From: Hyphomicrobiales bacterium
Lineage (GTDB): Bacteria; Pseudomonadota; Alphaproteobacteria; Rhizobiales; Rhizobiaceae
NCBI GenBank assembly: GCA_017305935.1
Contig: JAFKJU010000038.1
Location: 1 to 52,543, forward strand
Length of the DNA: 52,543 nt
Reading direction: 5' to 3'
Below, one piece after another: positions 41,834 to 51,245 of the stretch. The translations under genes and the position numbers were made by a program. The notes under the pieces were generated by a model. It was not told the origin of the DNA. It did not search any database and saw nothing but the letters and a program-made list of their open reading frames with translations. Position 1 is the first letter of the stretch. Every line of letters begins with the position of its first letter.

Positions 41834-43693
41834 ATGAGCGACACCGAACCGAAACAGGCTGAGACCGGCGCGGCATACCGCGTTCTGGCGCGCAAATACC
41901 GTCCCAAGGATTTTACTGACCTGATGGTCGGCCAGGAGCCGATGGTCCGCACGCTGACCAATGCGTTCGAGACCGGCCGCATCGCCCAGGCCTATATGCT
42001 GACCGGCGTGCGCGGCGTCGGCAAGACGACCACCGCCCGCATCCTCGCCCGCGCCCTCAATTACAAGACCGACAGCGTCGACCGCCCGACCATCGACCTC
42101 AAGATTCCCGGTGAGCATTGCCAGGCGATTATGGAAGGCCGCCATGTCGACGTGATCGAGATGGACGCCGCTTCGCATACCGGCATCGACGATATCCGCG
42201 AGATCATCGAGCAGGTGCGTTATCGCCCGGTTTCGGCGCGCTACAAGGTCTATATCATCGACGAAGTGCATATGCTGTCGACGGCGGCCTTCAACGGGCT
42301 TTTGAAGACGCTGGAAGAGCCGCCGGAGCATGTGAAGTTCATCTTTGCGACCACCGAGATCCGCAAGGTGCCGATCACGGTTCTGTCGCGCTGCCAGCGC
42401 TTCGACCTGCGCCGCATCGGCGCCTCCGATCTCGTCGGCCTGTTTTCCACCATCGCCGCCAAGGAGGGCATTTCGGTCGAGCCGGAAGCGCTGGCCATGA
42501 TCGCGCGCGCGGCTGAGGGGTCGGCGCGTGACGGGTTGTCGCTGCTCGACCAGGCAATCGCCCACGGCGGCGGTGCGGTGGTGACGGAAGCGGTTCGCGC
42601 CATGCTCGGCCTTGCAGACCGCGCCCGCATCGTCGATCTGTTCGAGCATATCGTCAAAGGCGATGTTAGCGCCGCCCTGCATGAATTCGGCGCGCAATAC
42701 GAGGCCGGCGCCAATCCGGTGGTGGTGCTGACCGATCTTGCCGATTTCACCCATCTCGTCACCCGCCTGAAATACGTGCCCGATTCGGCCGACGATCCGT
42801 CGCTCAGCGAAGTCGAGCGCCTGCGCGGCCGTGAATTTGCCGAAACCATCGCCGTCACCACCCTGTCGCGCATCTGGCAGATGCTGTTGAAGGGTATCGG
42901 TGAGGTGGAAGCCGCTGCCCGCCCGGCCGGTGCCGCCGAAATGGTACTGATTCGCCTTGCCCATGCCGCGCATCTGCCCTCGCCGGAAGAGGCCGCGCGC
43001 CGCATCGCCGAATTCGCCAATGGCGAAGCGCCAAGCCGGCCGATGCCTTCCGGCAACGGCAATGGCGGCGGGGCGCAGGCCTTTGCGAGCGCCCCGGTCA
43101 CCGCCCGCGCCGTCGAGGCCGCGCCCGCCCGTTCCTCCGGTTCGGTGACCATGCTGCGCCCGACCGCAGCCGCCGCGCCGGCTGCGGAGCCGATGGCGGT
43201 CGGCCGGGTCGAGGCGCCGCCGCAGGCGAGTGAGCCGAAGGTCAAGGTCTCCTCGCTGGCCGATATCTCCGAACTCTGCACCAAGAACCGCGATTTCAAG
43301 CTCAAGGCGCAGATGCGCGCCTTCGTGCGGCCCGTAAAGCTGGAGCCGGGGCGGCTGGAAATTTCCCTGGTGCGCGATGCGCCGAAATCCATGGCCGGCG
43401 ACCTGCAGAACCGTCTGCAGGAATGGACCGGCATCCGCTGGATGGTCATCCTCTCGCGGGAGGAAGGCGGGCCGACGCTGGCCGAGCAGGAGGAGAGCGC
43501 CCGCGAGGCCCGCCTCGTCGATGCGAGGCAGGATCCGGATGTGGCGGCGATCCTGTCGCGCTTTCCGGGCGCGCGCATCACCGACGTGCGGGTGAGGGCG
43601 GCCGAGGTCGAAGACGAGGAGGAGGCCAAGGCCCCCGCCGTTGCCGAATCCGCCGAGGGCGATATCCTGCCCGGCGACGATATCGAGTTTTGA
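41834..43693 (+). CDS. dnaX: DNA polymerase III subunit gamma/tau
   Basis: A 619-residue clamp-loader ATPase. Walker A is GVRGVGKTT (Lys64), Walker B is IIDEVHML, and sensor 1 is LSRCQRF. A Pro/Ala-rich linker (~405-475) leads to the tau C-terminal domain ([20 protein letters not shown] to the end) that binds the alpha subunit. The zinc module is reduced: only one Cys remains in the segment [13 protein letters not shown], where E. coli has four. No obvious slippery A-AAA-AAG frameshift site was seen, so a short gamma form may not be made. ATG at 41834; ybaB follows 22 bp after the stop. Confidence 0.96.
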   Translation: MSDTEPKQAETGAAYRVLARKYRPKDFTDLMVGQEPMVRTLTNAFETGRIAQAYMLTGVRGVGKTTTARILARALNYKTDSVDRPTIDLKIPGEHCQAIMEGRHVDVIEMDAASHTGIDDIREIIEQVRYRPVSARYKVYIIDEVHMLSTAAFNGLLKTLEEPPEHVKFIFATTEIRKVPITVLSRCQRFDLRRIGASDLVGLFSTIAAKEGISVEPEALAMIARAAEGSARDGLSLLDQAIAHGGGAVVTEAVRAMLGLADRARIVDLFEHIVKGDVSAALHEFGAQYEAGANPVVVLTDLADFTHLVTRLKYVPDSADDPSLSEVERLRGREFAETIAVTTLSRIWQMLLKGIGEVEAAARPAGAAEMVLIRLAHAAHLPSPEEAARRIAEFANGEAPSRPMPSGNGNGGGAQAFASAPVTARAVEAAPARSSGSVTMLRPTAAAAPAAEPMAVGRVEAPPQASEPKVKVSSLADISELCTKNRDFKLKAQMRAFVRPVKLEPGRLEISLVRDAPKSMAGDLQNRLQEWTGIRWMVILSREEGGPTLAEQEESAREARLVDARQDPDVAAILSRFPGARITDVRVRAAEVEDEEEAKAPAVAESAEGDILPGDDIEF

Positions 43694-43715
43694 CAGCAAT
43701 TTCAGGAGACGAGAC

Positions 43716-44039
43716 ATGCGCGACATCATGGGCATGATGGGCAAGGTCAAGGAAATGCAGGCCAAGATGGAGCAGATGCAGGCGGAAATCGCCGCGCTCG
43801 AAGTCGAGGGCCGGTCCGGCGGCGGCCTCGTCACGGTCCGCCTCAACGGCAAGGGCGAGATGCTCGGCCTGAAGATCGATCCGTCGCTCGCCAAGGAAGA
43901 CGAGTTGGAGATCCTCGAAGACCTGATCGTCGCCGCCCACAAGGACGCCAAGACCAAGGCCGACAGCGAGACGCAGGAAAAGAGCAAGGCGCTGACATCA
44001 GGCCTGCCGATCCCGCCCGGCTTCAAGCTGCCTTTCTGA
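43716..44039 (+). CDS. YbaB/EbfC-family nucleoid-associated protein
   Basis: A 107-residue DNA-binding protein with an N-terminal coiled coil ([20 protein letters not shown]), the central [20 protein letters not shown] sheet, and a C-terminal [12 protein letters not shown] tail typical of the family. ATG at 43716 has AGGAG 7 nt upstream. It is in an operon with dnaX. Its stop codon abuts the stop of the convergent hydrolase with no gap. In most relatives recR follows directly; here it lies 2.8 kb further on. Confidence 0.95.
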   Translation: MRDIMGMMGKVKEMQAKMEQMQAEIAALEVEGRSGGGLVTVRLNGKGEMLGLKIDPSLAKEDELEILEDLIVAAHKDAKTKADSETQEKSKALTSGLPIPPGFKLPF

Positions 44040-44927
44040 TCAGGCGAATACCCGCCTCGGCCAGGGATTGATGCCATCGCGCAGCCAAAGCAGGCTGTCG
44101 ATCCAGAAGCTCGATCCATGCCGGGCATGGAACAGGTCGAAATGGCCGACCCTGGTCACGCCGAGGTCGGCCGGCTCGAGCATGACCTTCAGCCGCTCGG
44201 CCGAGGTGTAATAGGACAGCGCCCGGTTGACGGCGCTGTGCGTGGCGAAGGGATCGTCGGAGACGCTGAGCGCCAGCATCGGCGCCTGCACGGCGGCGAA
44301 GCGATCGAGGATCGTGGCCCGCAACGGCTCCTTCAGCCGCGCCTCCATGCGAGGCCCGCGAAAACTCCATTCCAGCGCCACGCCGGCCGGCAGGTCTTCC
44401 AGCCAGCCGAGGCCGCGCCCGGGAAAGAAACCGAGCGCCAGCGTGATCGCCGGCATCGCCACATGCCATTTCAAGAACAGCGACAGCCGGTCCTTGCGGC
44501 GGTAATCCGGCCAATAGGCATATTGCGCCCCGACCGTCAGCAGCCGGGAAATGCGGGCAGCACTCGGCGCATAGCCGGGTAAAAAACCCCCGATGCTGTG
44601 GCCGACCACCAGTGGATCGCCACCCTCTTGCGCCAGCGCATGGGCAAGCGCCGCCTCGAAATCCTGTTCGCCCCATTGCCGCCAGGTAAAACCCGTTCCC
44701 TTCAGCCGCCCGGCCGGGCGCGACAGGCCGATGCCGCGATAGTCATAGGTCAGCACCGGAAAGCCGTGTTCGGCGAGGAAGGCGGCGTAGCGGTGATAAT
44801 AGGCGGCCTTCACCCCCGTCGCCGCATTGATGACGACGGGATTGCGGGTGGTGCCGTCTGTGCCCCACCAATGGCCTTTCAGCACCACGCCGTCGGCGCA
44901 TTCGAATTCGGTCTGCCTGCCGTCCAT
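44040..44927 (-). CDS. Alpha/beta-hydrolase
   Basis: A 295-residue alpha/beta-hydrolase. The nucleophile elbow is GHSIGGF, the oxyanion region is NAATGVKAAYYHRY, and the catalytic His is probably that of GHFDLF near the C terminus. DYRGIGLSRP is the usual strand-4 block. The substrate is unknown (esterase, lipase or peptidase). ATG at 44927 has GGAG 8 nt upstream. It diverges from a TetR gene, with a clear 22-bp palindrome in the shared promoter, so it is probably under TetR control. Confidence 0.9.
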   Translation of the reverse strand: MDGRQTEFECADGVVLKGHWWGTDGTTRNPVVINAATGVKAAYYHRYAAFLAEHGFPVLTYDYRGIGLSRPAGRLKGTGFTWRQWGEQDFEAALAHALAQEGGDPLVVGHSIGGFLPGYAPSAARISRLLTVGAQYAYWPDYRRKDRLSLFLKWHVAMPAITLALGFFPGRGLGWLEDLPAGVALEWSFRGPRMEARLKEPLRATILDRFAAVQAPMLALSVSDDPFATHSAVNRALSYYTSAERLKVMLEPADLGVTRVGHFDLFHARHGSSFWIDSLLWLRDGINPWPRRVFA

Positions 44928-44971
44928 GCCTGTTCTCCTGGATCGGCAATCTAGCCAGAAGCCGCGCTTGT

Positions 44972-44993
44972 GTATACTCACCGGTCAGTATAC
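44972..44993. promoter_or_regulatory. TetR operator palindrome
   Basis: GTATACT-C-ACCGGT-C-AGTATAC is a 22-bp palindrome broken only at one symmetric pair. It starts 45 bp upstream of the hydrolase ATG and ends 9 bp before the tetR ATG. Shape and length are those of TetR-family operators. The position covers the likely promoters of both genes. Confidence 0.8.
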
Positions 44994-45002
44994 TTTCGCC
45001 TC

Positions 45003-45566
45003 ATGACCCAGCCCGAAACCCCCACCCGCCAGCGCATCGTCGAAGCGGCCAACCGCCTGTTCTATCGCGAGGGCATCCGCGCCGTCAGCGTCGATGCGGT
45101 CGCGGAAGAGGCAGGCATCACCAAGCGTTCGCTCTATTACCATTTCAAGAGCAAGGACGATCTGGTCGCCGCCTATCTCGACCACCGCGACCAGCCCAAT
45201 CTCGATGCCTACAGCCGATGGTTCGCCGAAGCGGAGGGCGATGTCTCCAATCGCATCGCCGCGATCTTCGAAAAGCTGGCCGCGCGGGCCGAACGCCCCG
45301 GCTGGAAGGGCTGCGGTTTCCTGCGCACCTCGGCGGAGCTCGCCAATCTGCCCGGCCATCCGGCGCTGAAACGCGGCGCGGCCCACAAGAAGCGCATCGA
45401 GGACTGGCTGGCCTCCGTGCTGCGCGAAGCCGGCCGTCCGACGCCCGAGACGGTCGCGCGGCAGATCGCCCTGTTGCTCGACGGCAGCTTTTCCGCCGCC
45501 ATGCTGCATCGCGACGCCTCCTATTTCCGCACCGCCGGCGCGGCGGCTCGGGCATTGTCCTCTTGA
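45003..45566 (+). CDS. TetR-family transcriptional regulator
   Basis: A 187-residue TetR protein with the N-terminal helix-turn-helix (RIVEAANRLFYREGIRAVS, EEAGITKRSLYYHFKSK) and a helical ligand domain. ATG at 45003 has no ribosome site and lies 9 bp after the operator, so the mRNA may be nearly leaderless. GTG at 44970 would place the operator inside the gene. Likely targets are itself, the divergent hydrolase and perhaps the LysE-type exporter that follows 45 bp downstream. Confidence 0.92.
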   Translation: MTQPETPTRQRIVEAANRLFYREGIRAVSVDAVAEEAGITKRSLYYHFKSKDDLVAAYLDHRDQPNLDAYSRWFAEAEGDVSNRIAAIFEKLAARAERPGWKGCGFLRTSAELANLPGHPALKRGAAHKKRIEDWLASVLREAGRPTPETVARQIALLLDGSFSAAMLHRDASYFRTAGAAARALSS

Positions 45567-45611
45567 CCGGAGCGGTTCGGCGGGCGCAGTCTGCCTGCCT
45601 GTGGAGGAGAG

Positions 45612-46226
45612 ATGATGACGCTGTCTTCATTGCTGGTCTTTGCCGGCGCGCTGCTGGTCGCCGCCGGTTCGCCGGGGCCGAGCATCGCGGCGCTGGTCGC
45701 CCGGGTGATCGCCAAGGGGTATCGCGATGTATTGCCGTTTCTGATGGCCATGTGGCTGGGTGAGGTGCTGTGGCTCAGCCTCGCCGTCGCCGGCCTCGTC
45801 ACCATCGCCGAAAGTTTCCATGCCGTCTTCGTCGCCATCAAATGGCTGGGCGTCGCCTATCTGCTCTATCTCGCCTGGAAGATGTGGTTCGCGCCGGTCA
45901 AGGTCGAGGATGGGGCGCTGCCGGAGCGCGATTCCGCCGGGCGGCTGTTTTTCGCCGGGCTGACGGTGACGCTCGGCAATCCCAAGATCATGATGTTCTA
46001 TGTGGCGCTGCTGCCGGCGATTATCGATCTCGCCGGCGTGACGCTGGTCGGCTGGGGCGAACTGGTCGCCACCATGCTGGTGGTGCTGGTCGCGGTCGAT
46101 TTCTGCTGGGTGGCGCTGGCGGCGAAAGCCCGCCGGCTGCTGCGCAGCGAACGCGCCGTCCGCGCCGCCAATCGCACCAGCGCCGGCCTGATGGCGGGGG
46201 CTGCGGCGGCTATTGCCACCCGCTAG
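45612..46226 (+). CDS. LysE/RhtB-family exporter
   Basis: A 204-residue membrane protein with about six hydrophobic segments and the family start SPGPSIAALVARVIAKGYRD and motif GLTVTLGNPKIMMFY. It exports amino acids or similar small molecules across the inner membrane. ATG at 45612 (or 45615) has GGAGGAG just upstream. It lies downstream of the TetR gene on the same strand. Its stop overlaps the stop of the convergent MOSC gene by 3-4 bases at a CTAG. Confidence 0.92.
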   Translation: MMTLSSLLVFAGALLVAAGSPGPSIAALVARVIAKGYRDVLPFLMAMWLGEVLWLSLAVAGLVTIAESFHAVFVAIKWLGVAYLLYLAWKMWFAPVKVEDGALPERDSAGRLFFAGLTVTLGNPKIMMFYVALLPAIIDLAGVTLVGWGELVATMLVVLVAVDFCWVALAAKARRLLRSERAVRAANRTSAGLMAGAAAAIATR

Positions 46227-46831
46227 ATTTCAAGCCGCTTGCGAAGCCGTTCGGCAATCGGTGCGGCCAGCATTCGGCTCCGTTCGTCCTCGGAAACGCG
46301 ACCATAGGCCGCCATCATCCGCGGAATCGGAATACGTTCCCCGACATAGGGCGTCATCGCCACATCCATGCCGGCCTCGACGAAGCCGCCCGCGATCACC
46401 CGCGCATAAATGCCCGGCCGCCCGACCTGCGCGAACCGTTTGACGAGATGCGGGTCGCCCATCCAGGCCGCCAGCGTCGCGCAGGGCATGCGCGGCGCCG
46501 TCGCCTCCAGCACCACATCGCCGACGGCAAACCGGTCGCCGACCGCGACATCGCCATTCTCCAGCCCGGCGATGACGAGATTTTCGCCAAAACTGCCGGG
46601 CGGCAGGTCGCGGCCCAGTTCCGTCCGCCACCAGTCAAGGGTGCGTTCGCCTTCGATCAGGATCGCTTGGTCGGGTCCGCCGTGATGCTTCTTGTTGCAG
46701 ACCTTGTCGCCGACGAGGCCGAGGCGGTCGATCATGGCCGGGCCGCCGATGGCGCGCTTGTCGATGCCGGTGCGATAGGATTTGCCGGGCAGCTTTTGCG
46801 AGGCGCCGATGCAGACGGCGATGATTTTCAT
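46223..46831 (-). CDS. MOSC-domain protein (YiiM-like)
   Basis: A 202-residue protein with a MOSC domain: [18 protein letters not shown], then [12 protein letters not shown] and [12 protein letters not shown], whose Cys is the conserved molybdenum-cofactor-linked residue. Related proteins (YiiM, YcbX) reduce N-hydroxylated compounds using the molybdenum cofactor. ATG at 46831; it diverges from recR with a 58-bp gap. Confidence 0.9.
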   Translation of the reverse strand: MKIIAVCIGASQKLPGKSYRTGIDKRAIGGPAMIDRLGLVGDKVCNKKHHGGPDQAILIEGERTLDWWRTELGRDLPPGSFGENLVIAGLENGDVAVGDRFAVGDVVLEATAPRMPCATLAAWMGDPHLVKRFAQVGRPGIYARVIAGGFVEAGMDVAMTPYVGERIPIPRMMAAYGRVSEDERSRMLAAPIAERLRKRLEI

Positions 46832-46889
46832 GCGGCTTCTCTCATCCAGATCATTTCTTCGCGTTCAAACATGGGATAAAAGCGCGGCC

Positions 46890-47495
46890 ATGGCAAAACG
46901 AGTCACCGGCCCGGAAATCGAAAAACTCATCCAGCTTCTGGCGAAAGTACCGGGTCTCGGGCCCCGGTCGGCGCGGCGCGCGGCGCTGCACCTCGTCAAG
47001 AAGAAGGACCAGCTTCTCGGCCCCCTGTCCCAGGCGATGGACGAGGCCTACCAGAAGGTGCGCATCTGCTCCACCTGCGGCAATGTCGATACGATCGACC
47101 CCTGCACGGTCTGCACCGATATCCGCCGCGACCAGTCGGTCATCATCGTCGTCGAGGATGTCTCCGACCTCTGGGCGCTGGAGCGCGCCGGCGCCATGAA
47201 CGCTGCTTACCATGTGCTCGGCGGCACGCTGTCGCCGCTCGACGGCGTTGGCCCTGACGACCTCAACATCCGCACGTTGATCGACCGGGCGCAGGCGGGC
47301 GGCGTGCGCGAGATCATCCTCGCCGTCAACGCCACCGTCGAGGGCCAGACCACGGCCCATTACATCACCGACCAGCTCTCCGGGCTGGAGGTGAAGATCA
47401 CGAGGCTTGCGCATGGCGTTCCCGTCGGCGGCGAGCTGGATTATCTCGACGAGGGCACGCTGACGGCGGCGCTGCGCGCCCGCACGGCGATCTGA
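46890..47495 (+). CDS. recR: Recombination protein RecR
   Basis: A 201-residue RecFOR component that rings DNA and helps load RecA at gaps. The helix-hairpin-helix is [17 protein letters not shown]; the zinc finger is [16 protein letters not shown]; the Toprim domain begins [14 protein letters not shown]. The length is standard. ATG at 46890 has no strong ribosome site. The usual dnaX-ybaB-recR string is interrupted here by four genes. Confidence 0.96.
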   Translation: MAKRVTGPEIEKLIQLLAKVPGLGPRSARRAALHLVKKKDQLLGPLSQAMDEAYQKVRICSTCGNVDTIDPCTVCTDIRRDQSVIIVVEDVSDLWALERAGAMNAAYHVLGGTLSPLDGVGPDDLNIRTLIDRAQAGGVREIILAVNATVEGQTTAHYITDQLSGLEVKITRLAHGVPVGGELDYLDEGTLTAALRARTAI

Positions 47496-47514
47496 GTTTC
47501 AACGGGACGGCTTC

Positions 47515-48756
47515 ATGCGCACATTGCTGAAAACATTGCTGATCTGCGGTCTTTCCCTGCTGCCGCTGCCGGCCTTCGCCCTGGATAAGGCAACGGTCGA
47601 AAAACAGTTCCATGGCTGGATCGAGGCCGAGATCTGGCCGCAGGCGAAAGCCTCGGGCGTCTCGCGGGCCAATTTCGACGCCGCCTTTGCCGGCGTGACG
47701 CTGAACTGGGATCTGCCCGATCTCGTGCCGCCCGGCACCAGGCCGCCGAAGGAGCAGGCGCAGACCCAGGCCGAGTTTTCCGCCCCCGGCGGCTATTTTT
47801 CCGAAAAGCGCCTGAGTGGCCTCGCCGCAACCGGCAAATCGCTCGCCGCCACCCATGCGGCGACCTTGAGGCGCATCGAAAAGACCTATGGCGTGCCGGG
47901 CGCGGTGGTGCTGGCCATCTGGGGCCGCGAAAGCGGTTTTGGCGCGGCGAAGATTCCCTATTCGGCCGTGCAGGTATTGGCGACAAAAGCCTTCATGTCG
48001 ACCCGCAAGGACATGTTCCGCACCGAGCTGATCGCGGCGCTGCATATCGTCGATGGCGGCGACGTGACGCCTTCCGTGATGAAGGGATCCTGGGCCGGCG
48101 CTTTGGGCCAGCCGCAATTCATGCCGACCAGCTACCTGAAATATGCCGTCGATTTCGACGGCGACGGCCATCGCAACATCTGGACCTCGGTGCCGGATAC
48201 GCTGGCCTCCATCGCCAACTATCTGGTCAAGAAGGGCTGGAAGCCCGGCCGCAACTGGGGCTACGAGGTGACGATCCCCGAAAACGTCTCCTGCGCGCAG
48301 GAAGGCCCGGATCTGGCAAAGCCGCTCTCCGCATGGACCGGCATGGGCATCGCCCGCATCTCGGGAAAAGCTTTTCCGCCAAACGAGGCCAAGGCCGAGA
48401 GCATGATGCTGCTGCCCGCCGGCCGCCACGGCCCGGAATTCATCGTCTCGCCGAATTTCTACGTGCTCAAGGAATACAACAATTCCGACCTCTATGCGCT
48501 GTTCATCGGCAATCTCGCCGATCGCATCGCCGGCGGTTCCGGCCCGTTCAAGGCGACCTGGGGCGATGTCGGCAAGATGCTGCGCTCGGATGTGCTCGCC
48601 ATGCAGAAGACGCTCGCCGCCAGGGGTTACGACGTCGGCAAGGTCGACGGCCTGCCGGGCTACAAGACCCGCCGCTCGCTCGGCGACTGGCAGGGCAAGA
48701 ACGGGATTGCCGCGACCTGCTATCCAGACGAATCCCTCAAGAAACGGCTCAAATAG
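47515..48756 (+). CDS. Lytic murein transglycosylase (MltB-like)
   Basis: A 413-residue periplasmic peptidoglycan lytic enzyme. The signal peptide ends near PAFA-LDK (residue 23); there is no proper lipobox at Cys11. The transglycosylase domain has catalytic Glu139 in WGRESGFG, GALGQPQFMPTSYLKYAVD and the DFDGDGHRN loop. A C-terminal peptidoglycan-binding domain begins near RSDVLAMQKTLAARGYDVG. ATG at 47515 lies 19 bp after the recR stop. Rhizobia usually keep this gene near recR. Confidence 0.94.
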   Translation: MRTLLKTLLICGLSLLPLPAFALDKATVEKQFHGWIEAEIWPQAKASGVSRANFDAAFAGVTLNWDLPDLVPPGTRPPKEQAQTQAEFSAPGGYFSEKRLSGLAATGKSLAATHAATLRRIEKTYGVPGAVVLAIWGRESGFGAAKIPYSAVQVLATKAFMSTRKDMFRTELIAALHIVDGGDVTPSVMKGSWAGALGQPQFMPTSYLKYAVDFDGDGHRNIWTSVPDTLASIANYLVKKGWKPGRNWGYEVTIPENVSCAQEGPDLAKPLSAWTGMGIARISGKAFPPNEAKAESMMLLPAGRHGPEFIVSPNFYVLKEYNNSDLYALFIGNLADRIAGGSGPFKATWGDVGKMLRSDVLAMQKTLAARGYDVGKVDGLPGYKTRRSLGDWQGKNGIAATCYPDESLKKRLK

Positions 48757-48757
48757 A

Positions 48758-48801
48758 GCAATTCCAGCAAAAGTGTGCAGCGGTTTTGCGTCCGGAATTG
48801 C
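48758..48801. repeat. 44-bp dispersed palindromic repeat, copy E
   Basis: Arms GCAATTCC (48758-48765) and GGAATTGC (48794-48801) with core AGCAAAAGTGTGCAGCGG followed by TTTTGCGTCC. It starts one base after the transglycosylase stop. It is the cleanest match to the consensus shared with copies A to D. Confidence 0.85.
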
Positions 48802-48874
48802 GTCGGAATAAGCCGGTCCTTGCAATTTGCGCCGATCGCGCGTATATCAACGTCAAATTCTTGATCGTTCGATG

Positions 48875-48906
48875 AAGAGTGGGCCCTGTCGGACCCGCTC
48901 TTTTTT
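48875..48906 (+). terminator. Terminator-like leader upstream of rimP
   Basis: Arms AAGAGTGGG (48875-48883) and CCCGCTCTT (48894-48902), with one T-G wobble, form a 9-bp stem. An inner CC/GG extension and a run TTTTTT (48901-48906) follow. It lies 44 bp before the rimP start, in the leader rather than after a gene end. It fits the premature terminator described for rimP-nusA-infB operons (rimP leader). Attenuation, perhaps autogenous through NusA, is inference. Confidence 0.75.
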
Positions 48907-48949
48907 ATTACCGCGATCATGCTTATCCGAATTTTCAGGGAGAGATCGC

Positions 48950-49552
48950 TTGGCCGATATCCAGGCTGAAGACGCCAACGAACCGCGGCTGATCGTCGAG
49001 ACCGGCGTCGACCGCCGCATCGCCGACATCATCGAGCCGGTCATCGTGCCGATGGGCTACAAGCTGGTGCGCGTGCGCCTTCTGAACCAGAACGGCCTGA
49101 CGCTGCAGGTGATGGCCGAACGCAACGACGGCACCATGACCGTCGAGGACTGCGAAGCGCTGTCCATGGCGATTTCGCCGGTGCTGGATGTGGAAGATCC
49201 GGTCGACAAGGCGTATCATCTGGAAATGTCGTCGCCCGGAATCGACCGTCCCATGGTCCGCAAGTCGGATTTTTCGCGCTGGCAGGGCCATATCGTCAAG
49301 TGCGAGACCTCGGTGCTGCTCGACAACCGCAAGCGGTTTCGCGGCAAGATCGCCGAAGTCGACGCCGAAGGTTTCACGCTGGAGCGCGACCAGGCCGCCT
49401 ACGGCGAGTCCCCGCGCGTAAAAATCCCGTTCAGCGCGCTGGCGGAAGCCAAGCTGGTGCTGACCGACGACCTGATCCGCGACGCGTTGCGCGCCGACAA
49501 GCTGGCCAAGGCGGAAGCCGCCAACCAGAACGAACAGAGTGACGACGAGTAA
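48950..49552 (+). CDS. rimP: Ribosome maturation factor RimP
   Basis: A 200-residue protein needed for assembly of the 30S subunit. Family blocks are [26 protein letters not shown]-type [10 protein letters not shown], and [14 protein letters not shown]. The start is a TTG at 48950: GGGAG lies 7 nt upstream and homology begins just after it. The frame is open upstream but runs through the terminator hairpin. The unusual start codon may keep expression low. It is the first gene of the rimP-nusA-ylxR-infB operon. Confidence 0.95.
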   Translation: MADIQAEDANEPRLIVETGVDRRIADIIEPVIVPMGYKLVRVRLLNQNGLTLQVMAERNDGTMTVEDCEALSMAISPVLDVEDPVDKAYHLEMSSPGIDRPMVRKSDFSRWQGHIVKCETSVLLDNRKRFRGKIAEVDAEGFTLERDQAAYGESPRVKIPFSALAEAKLVLTDDLIRDALRADKLAKAEAANQNEQSDDE

Positions 49553-49616
49553 TTTTCGACAATCCCGCGGCCCGCACGAGGGGTCCGCGATTTGAATTGG
49601 CTGATGGAGAACGAGA

Positions 49617-51245
49617 ATGGCAGTCAGTGCGAACCGGCTTGAACTTCTGCAGATCGCAGATGCTGTCGCGCGCGAAAAGGTAATCGACCGCGAGATCGTG
49701 CTGGCCGCGATGGCCGACGCCATCCAGAAGGCGGCGCGCTCGCGCTACGGTTCGGAATCCAACATTCGCGCCGACATCAATTCCAAGACCGGCGAAATCC
49801 GCCTGCAGCGTCTGCTGGAAGTGGTCGAGCAGGCCGAGGACTATTCGACCCAGATCCCGCTGCTGCTGGCCCGCGACCGCAACCCGGACGCCAAGATCGG
49901 CGATTTCATCGCCGATCCGCTGCCGCCGATGGATTTCGGCCGCATCGCCGCCCAGTCCGCAAAGCAGGTCATCGTTCAGAAGGTGCGCGAAGCCGAGCGT
50001 GACCGCCAGTTCGACGAGTTCAAGGACCGCGTCGGCGAAATCGTCAACGGCACCGTCAAGCGCGTCGAATATGGCAACGTCATCGTCGATCTCGGCCGTG
50101 GCGAAGGCATCGTCCGTCGCGACGAGATGATCCCGCGCGAAAACGTCCGTTACGGCGACCGCATCCGCGCCTATGTCTACGACGTGCGCCGCGAGCAGCG
50201 CGGTCCGCAGATCTTCCTGTCGCGCACCCATCCGCAGTTCATGGTCAAGCTCTTCACCATGGAAGTGCCGGAAATCTATGACGGCATCATCCAGATCAAG
50301 TCGGTCGCCCGCGATCCGGGCTCGCGTGCAAAAATTGCCGTCATCTCCAACGACAGCTCCATCGATCCGGTCGGCGCCTGCGTCGGTATGCGCGGTTCGC
50401 GCGTCCAGGCGGTCGTCGGCGAGCTGCAGGGCGAGAAGATCGACATCATCCCGTGGTCGAACGAGCCGGCGAACTTCGTCGTCAACGCGTTGCAGCCGGC
50501 CGAAGTCGCCAAGGTGGTCCTCGACGAGGATTCCGAGCGCATCGAGGTCGTGGTGCCGGACGAACAGCTGTCGCTGGCCATCGGCCGTCGCGGCCAGAAC
50601 GTCCGCCTCGCCTCGCAGCTCACCGGCTGGGACATCGACATCATGACGGAAGCCGAGGAATCGGAGCGCCGCCAGAAGGAATTCAACGAGCGCTCGAAGC
50701 TGTTCATGGATTCGCTCGACGTCGACGAGATGGTCGGTCAGGTTCTGGCTTCGGAAGGTTTTGCCGCCGTCGAGGAGCTCGCCTATGTCGACCTGGAGGA
50801 AATCTCCTCGATCGACGGCTTCGACGACGACACTGCTGTCGAAATCCAGACCCGCGCCCGCGAATATCTCGACCGCATCGAGGCCGAGATGGACGAGAAG
50901 CGCAAGAAGCTCGGCGTTTCCGACGAGCTGCGCCAGATCGACGGCATGACAGCGCAGATGATGGTCGCGCTCGGCGAGGAAGGCATCAAGACGATCGAGG
51001 ACTTCGCCGGCTGCGCCGCGGACGATCTCGTCGGCTGGTCCGAACGCAAGAACGGCGAGACCAAGAAGTTCGAGGGCGTGTTCTCGAAGTTCGACGTGTC
51101 GCGCGTCGAGGCCGAGAACATGATCGTGCAGGCGCGTCTCGCAGCCGGCTGGATCACCGAGGAAGAACTGGCGAGCCAGCAGGTCGAAGAGACCGATGCC
51201 GAGGCCGAAGCCGGCGATGAAACGGGCGACGAGCAGGACGCATGA
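49617..51245 (+). CDS. nusA: Transcription termination/antitermination protein NusA
   Basis: A 542-residue RNA-polymerase-binding factor. The N-terminal domain spans ~1-130 and the S1 domain ~135-200 ([18 protein letters not shown]). Two KH domains lie at ~230-350 ([37 protein letters not shown]). C-terminal helix-hairpin-helix acidic repeats cover ~370-520, and the tail is strongly acidic. ATG at 49617 lies 64 bp after rimP. The stop overlaps the ylxR start. Confidence 0.97.
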   Translation: MAVSANRLELLQIADAVAREKVIDREIVLAAMADAIQKAARSRYGSESNIRADINSKTGEIRLQRLLEVVEQAEDYSTQIPLLLARDRNPDAKIGDFIADPLPPMDFGRIAAQSAKQVIVQKVREAERDRQFDEFKDRVGEIVNGTVKRVEYGNVIVDLGRGEGIVRRDEMIPRENVRYGDRIRAYVYDVRREQRGPQIFLSRTHPQFMVKLFTMEVPEIYDGIIQIKSVARDPGSRAKIAVISNDSSIDPVGACVGMRGSRVQAVVGELQGEKIDIIPWSNEPANFVVNALQPAEVAKVVLDEDSERIEVVVPDEQLSLAIGRRGQNVRLASQLTGWDIDIMTEAEESERRQKEFNERSKLFMDSLDVDEMVGQVLASEGFAAVEELAYVDLEEISSIDGFDDDTAVEIQTRAREYLDRIEAEMDEKRKKLGVSDELRQIDGMTAQMMVALGEEGIKTIEDFAGCAADDLVGWSERKNGETKKFEGVFSKFDVSRVEAENMIVQARLAAGWITEEELASQQVEETDAEAEAGDETGDEQDA

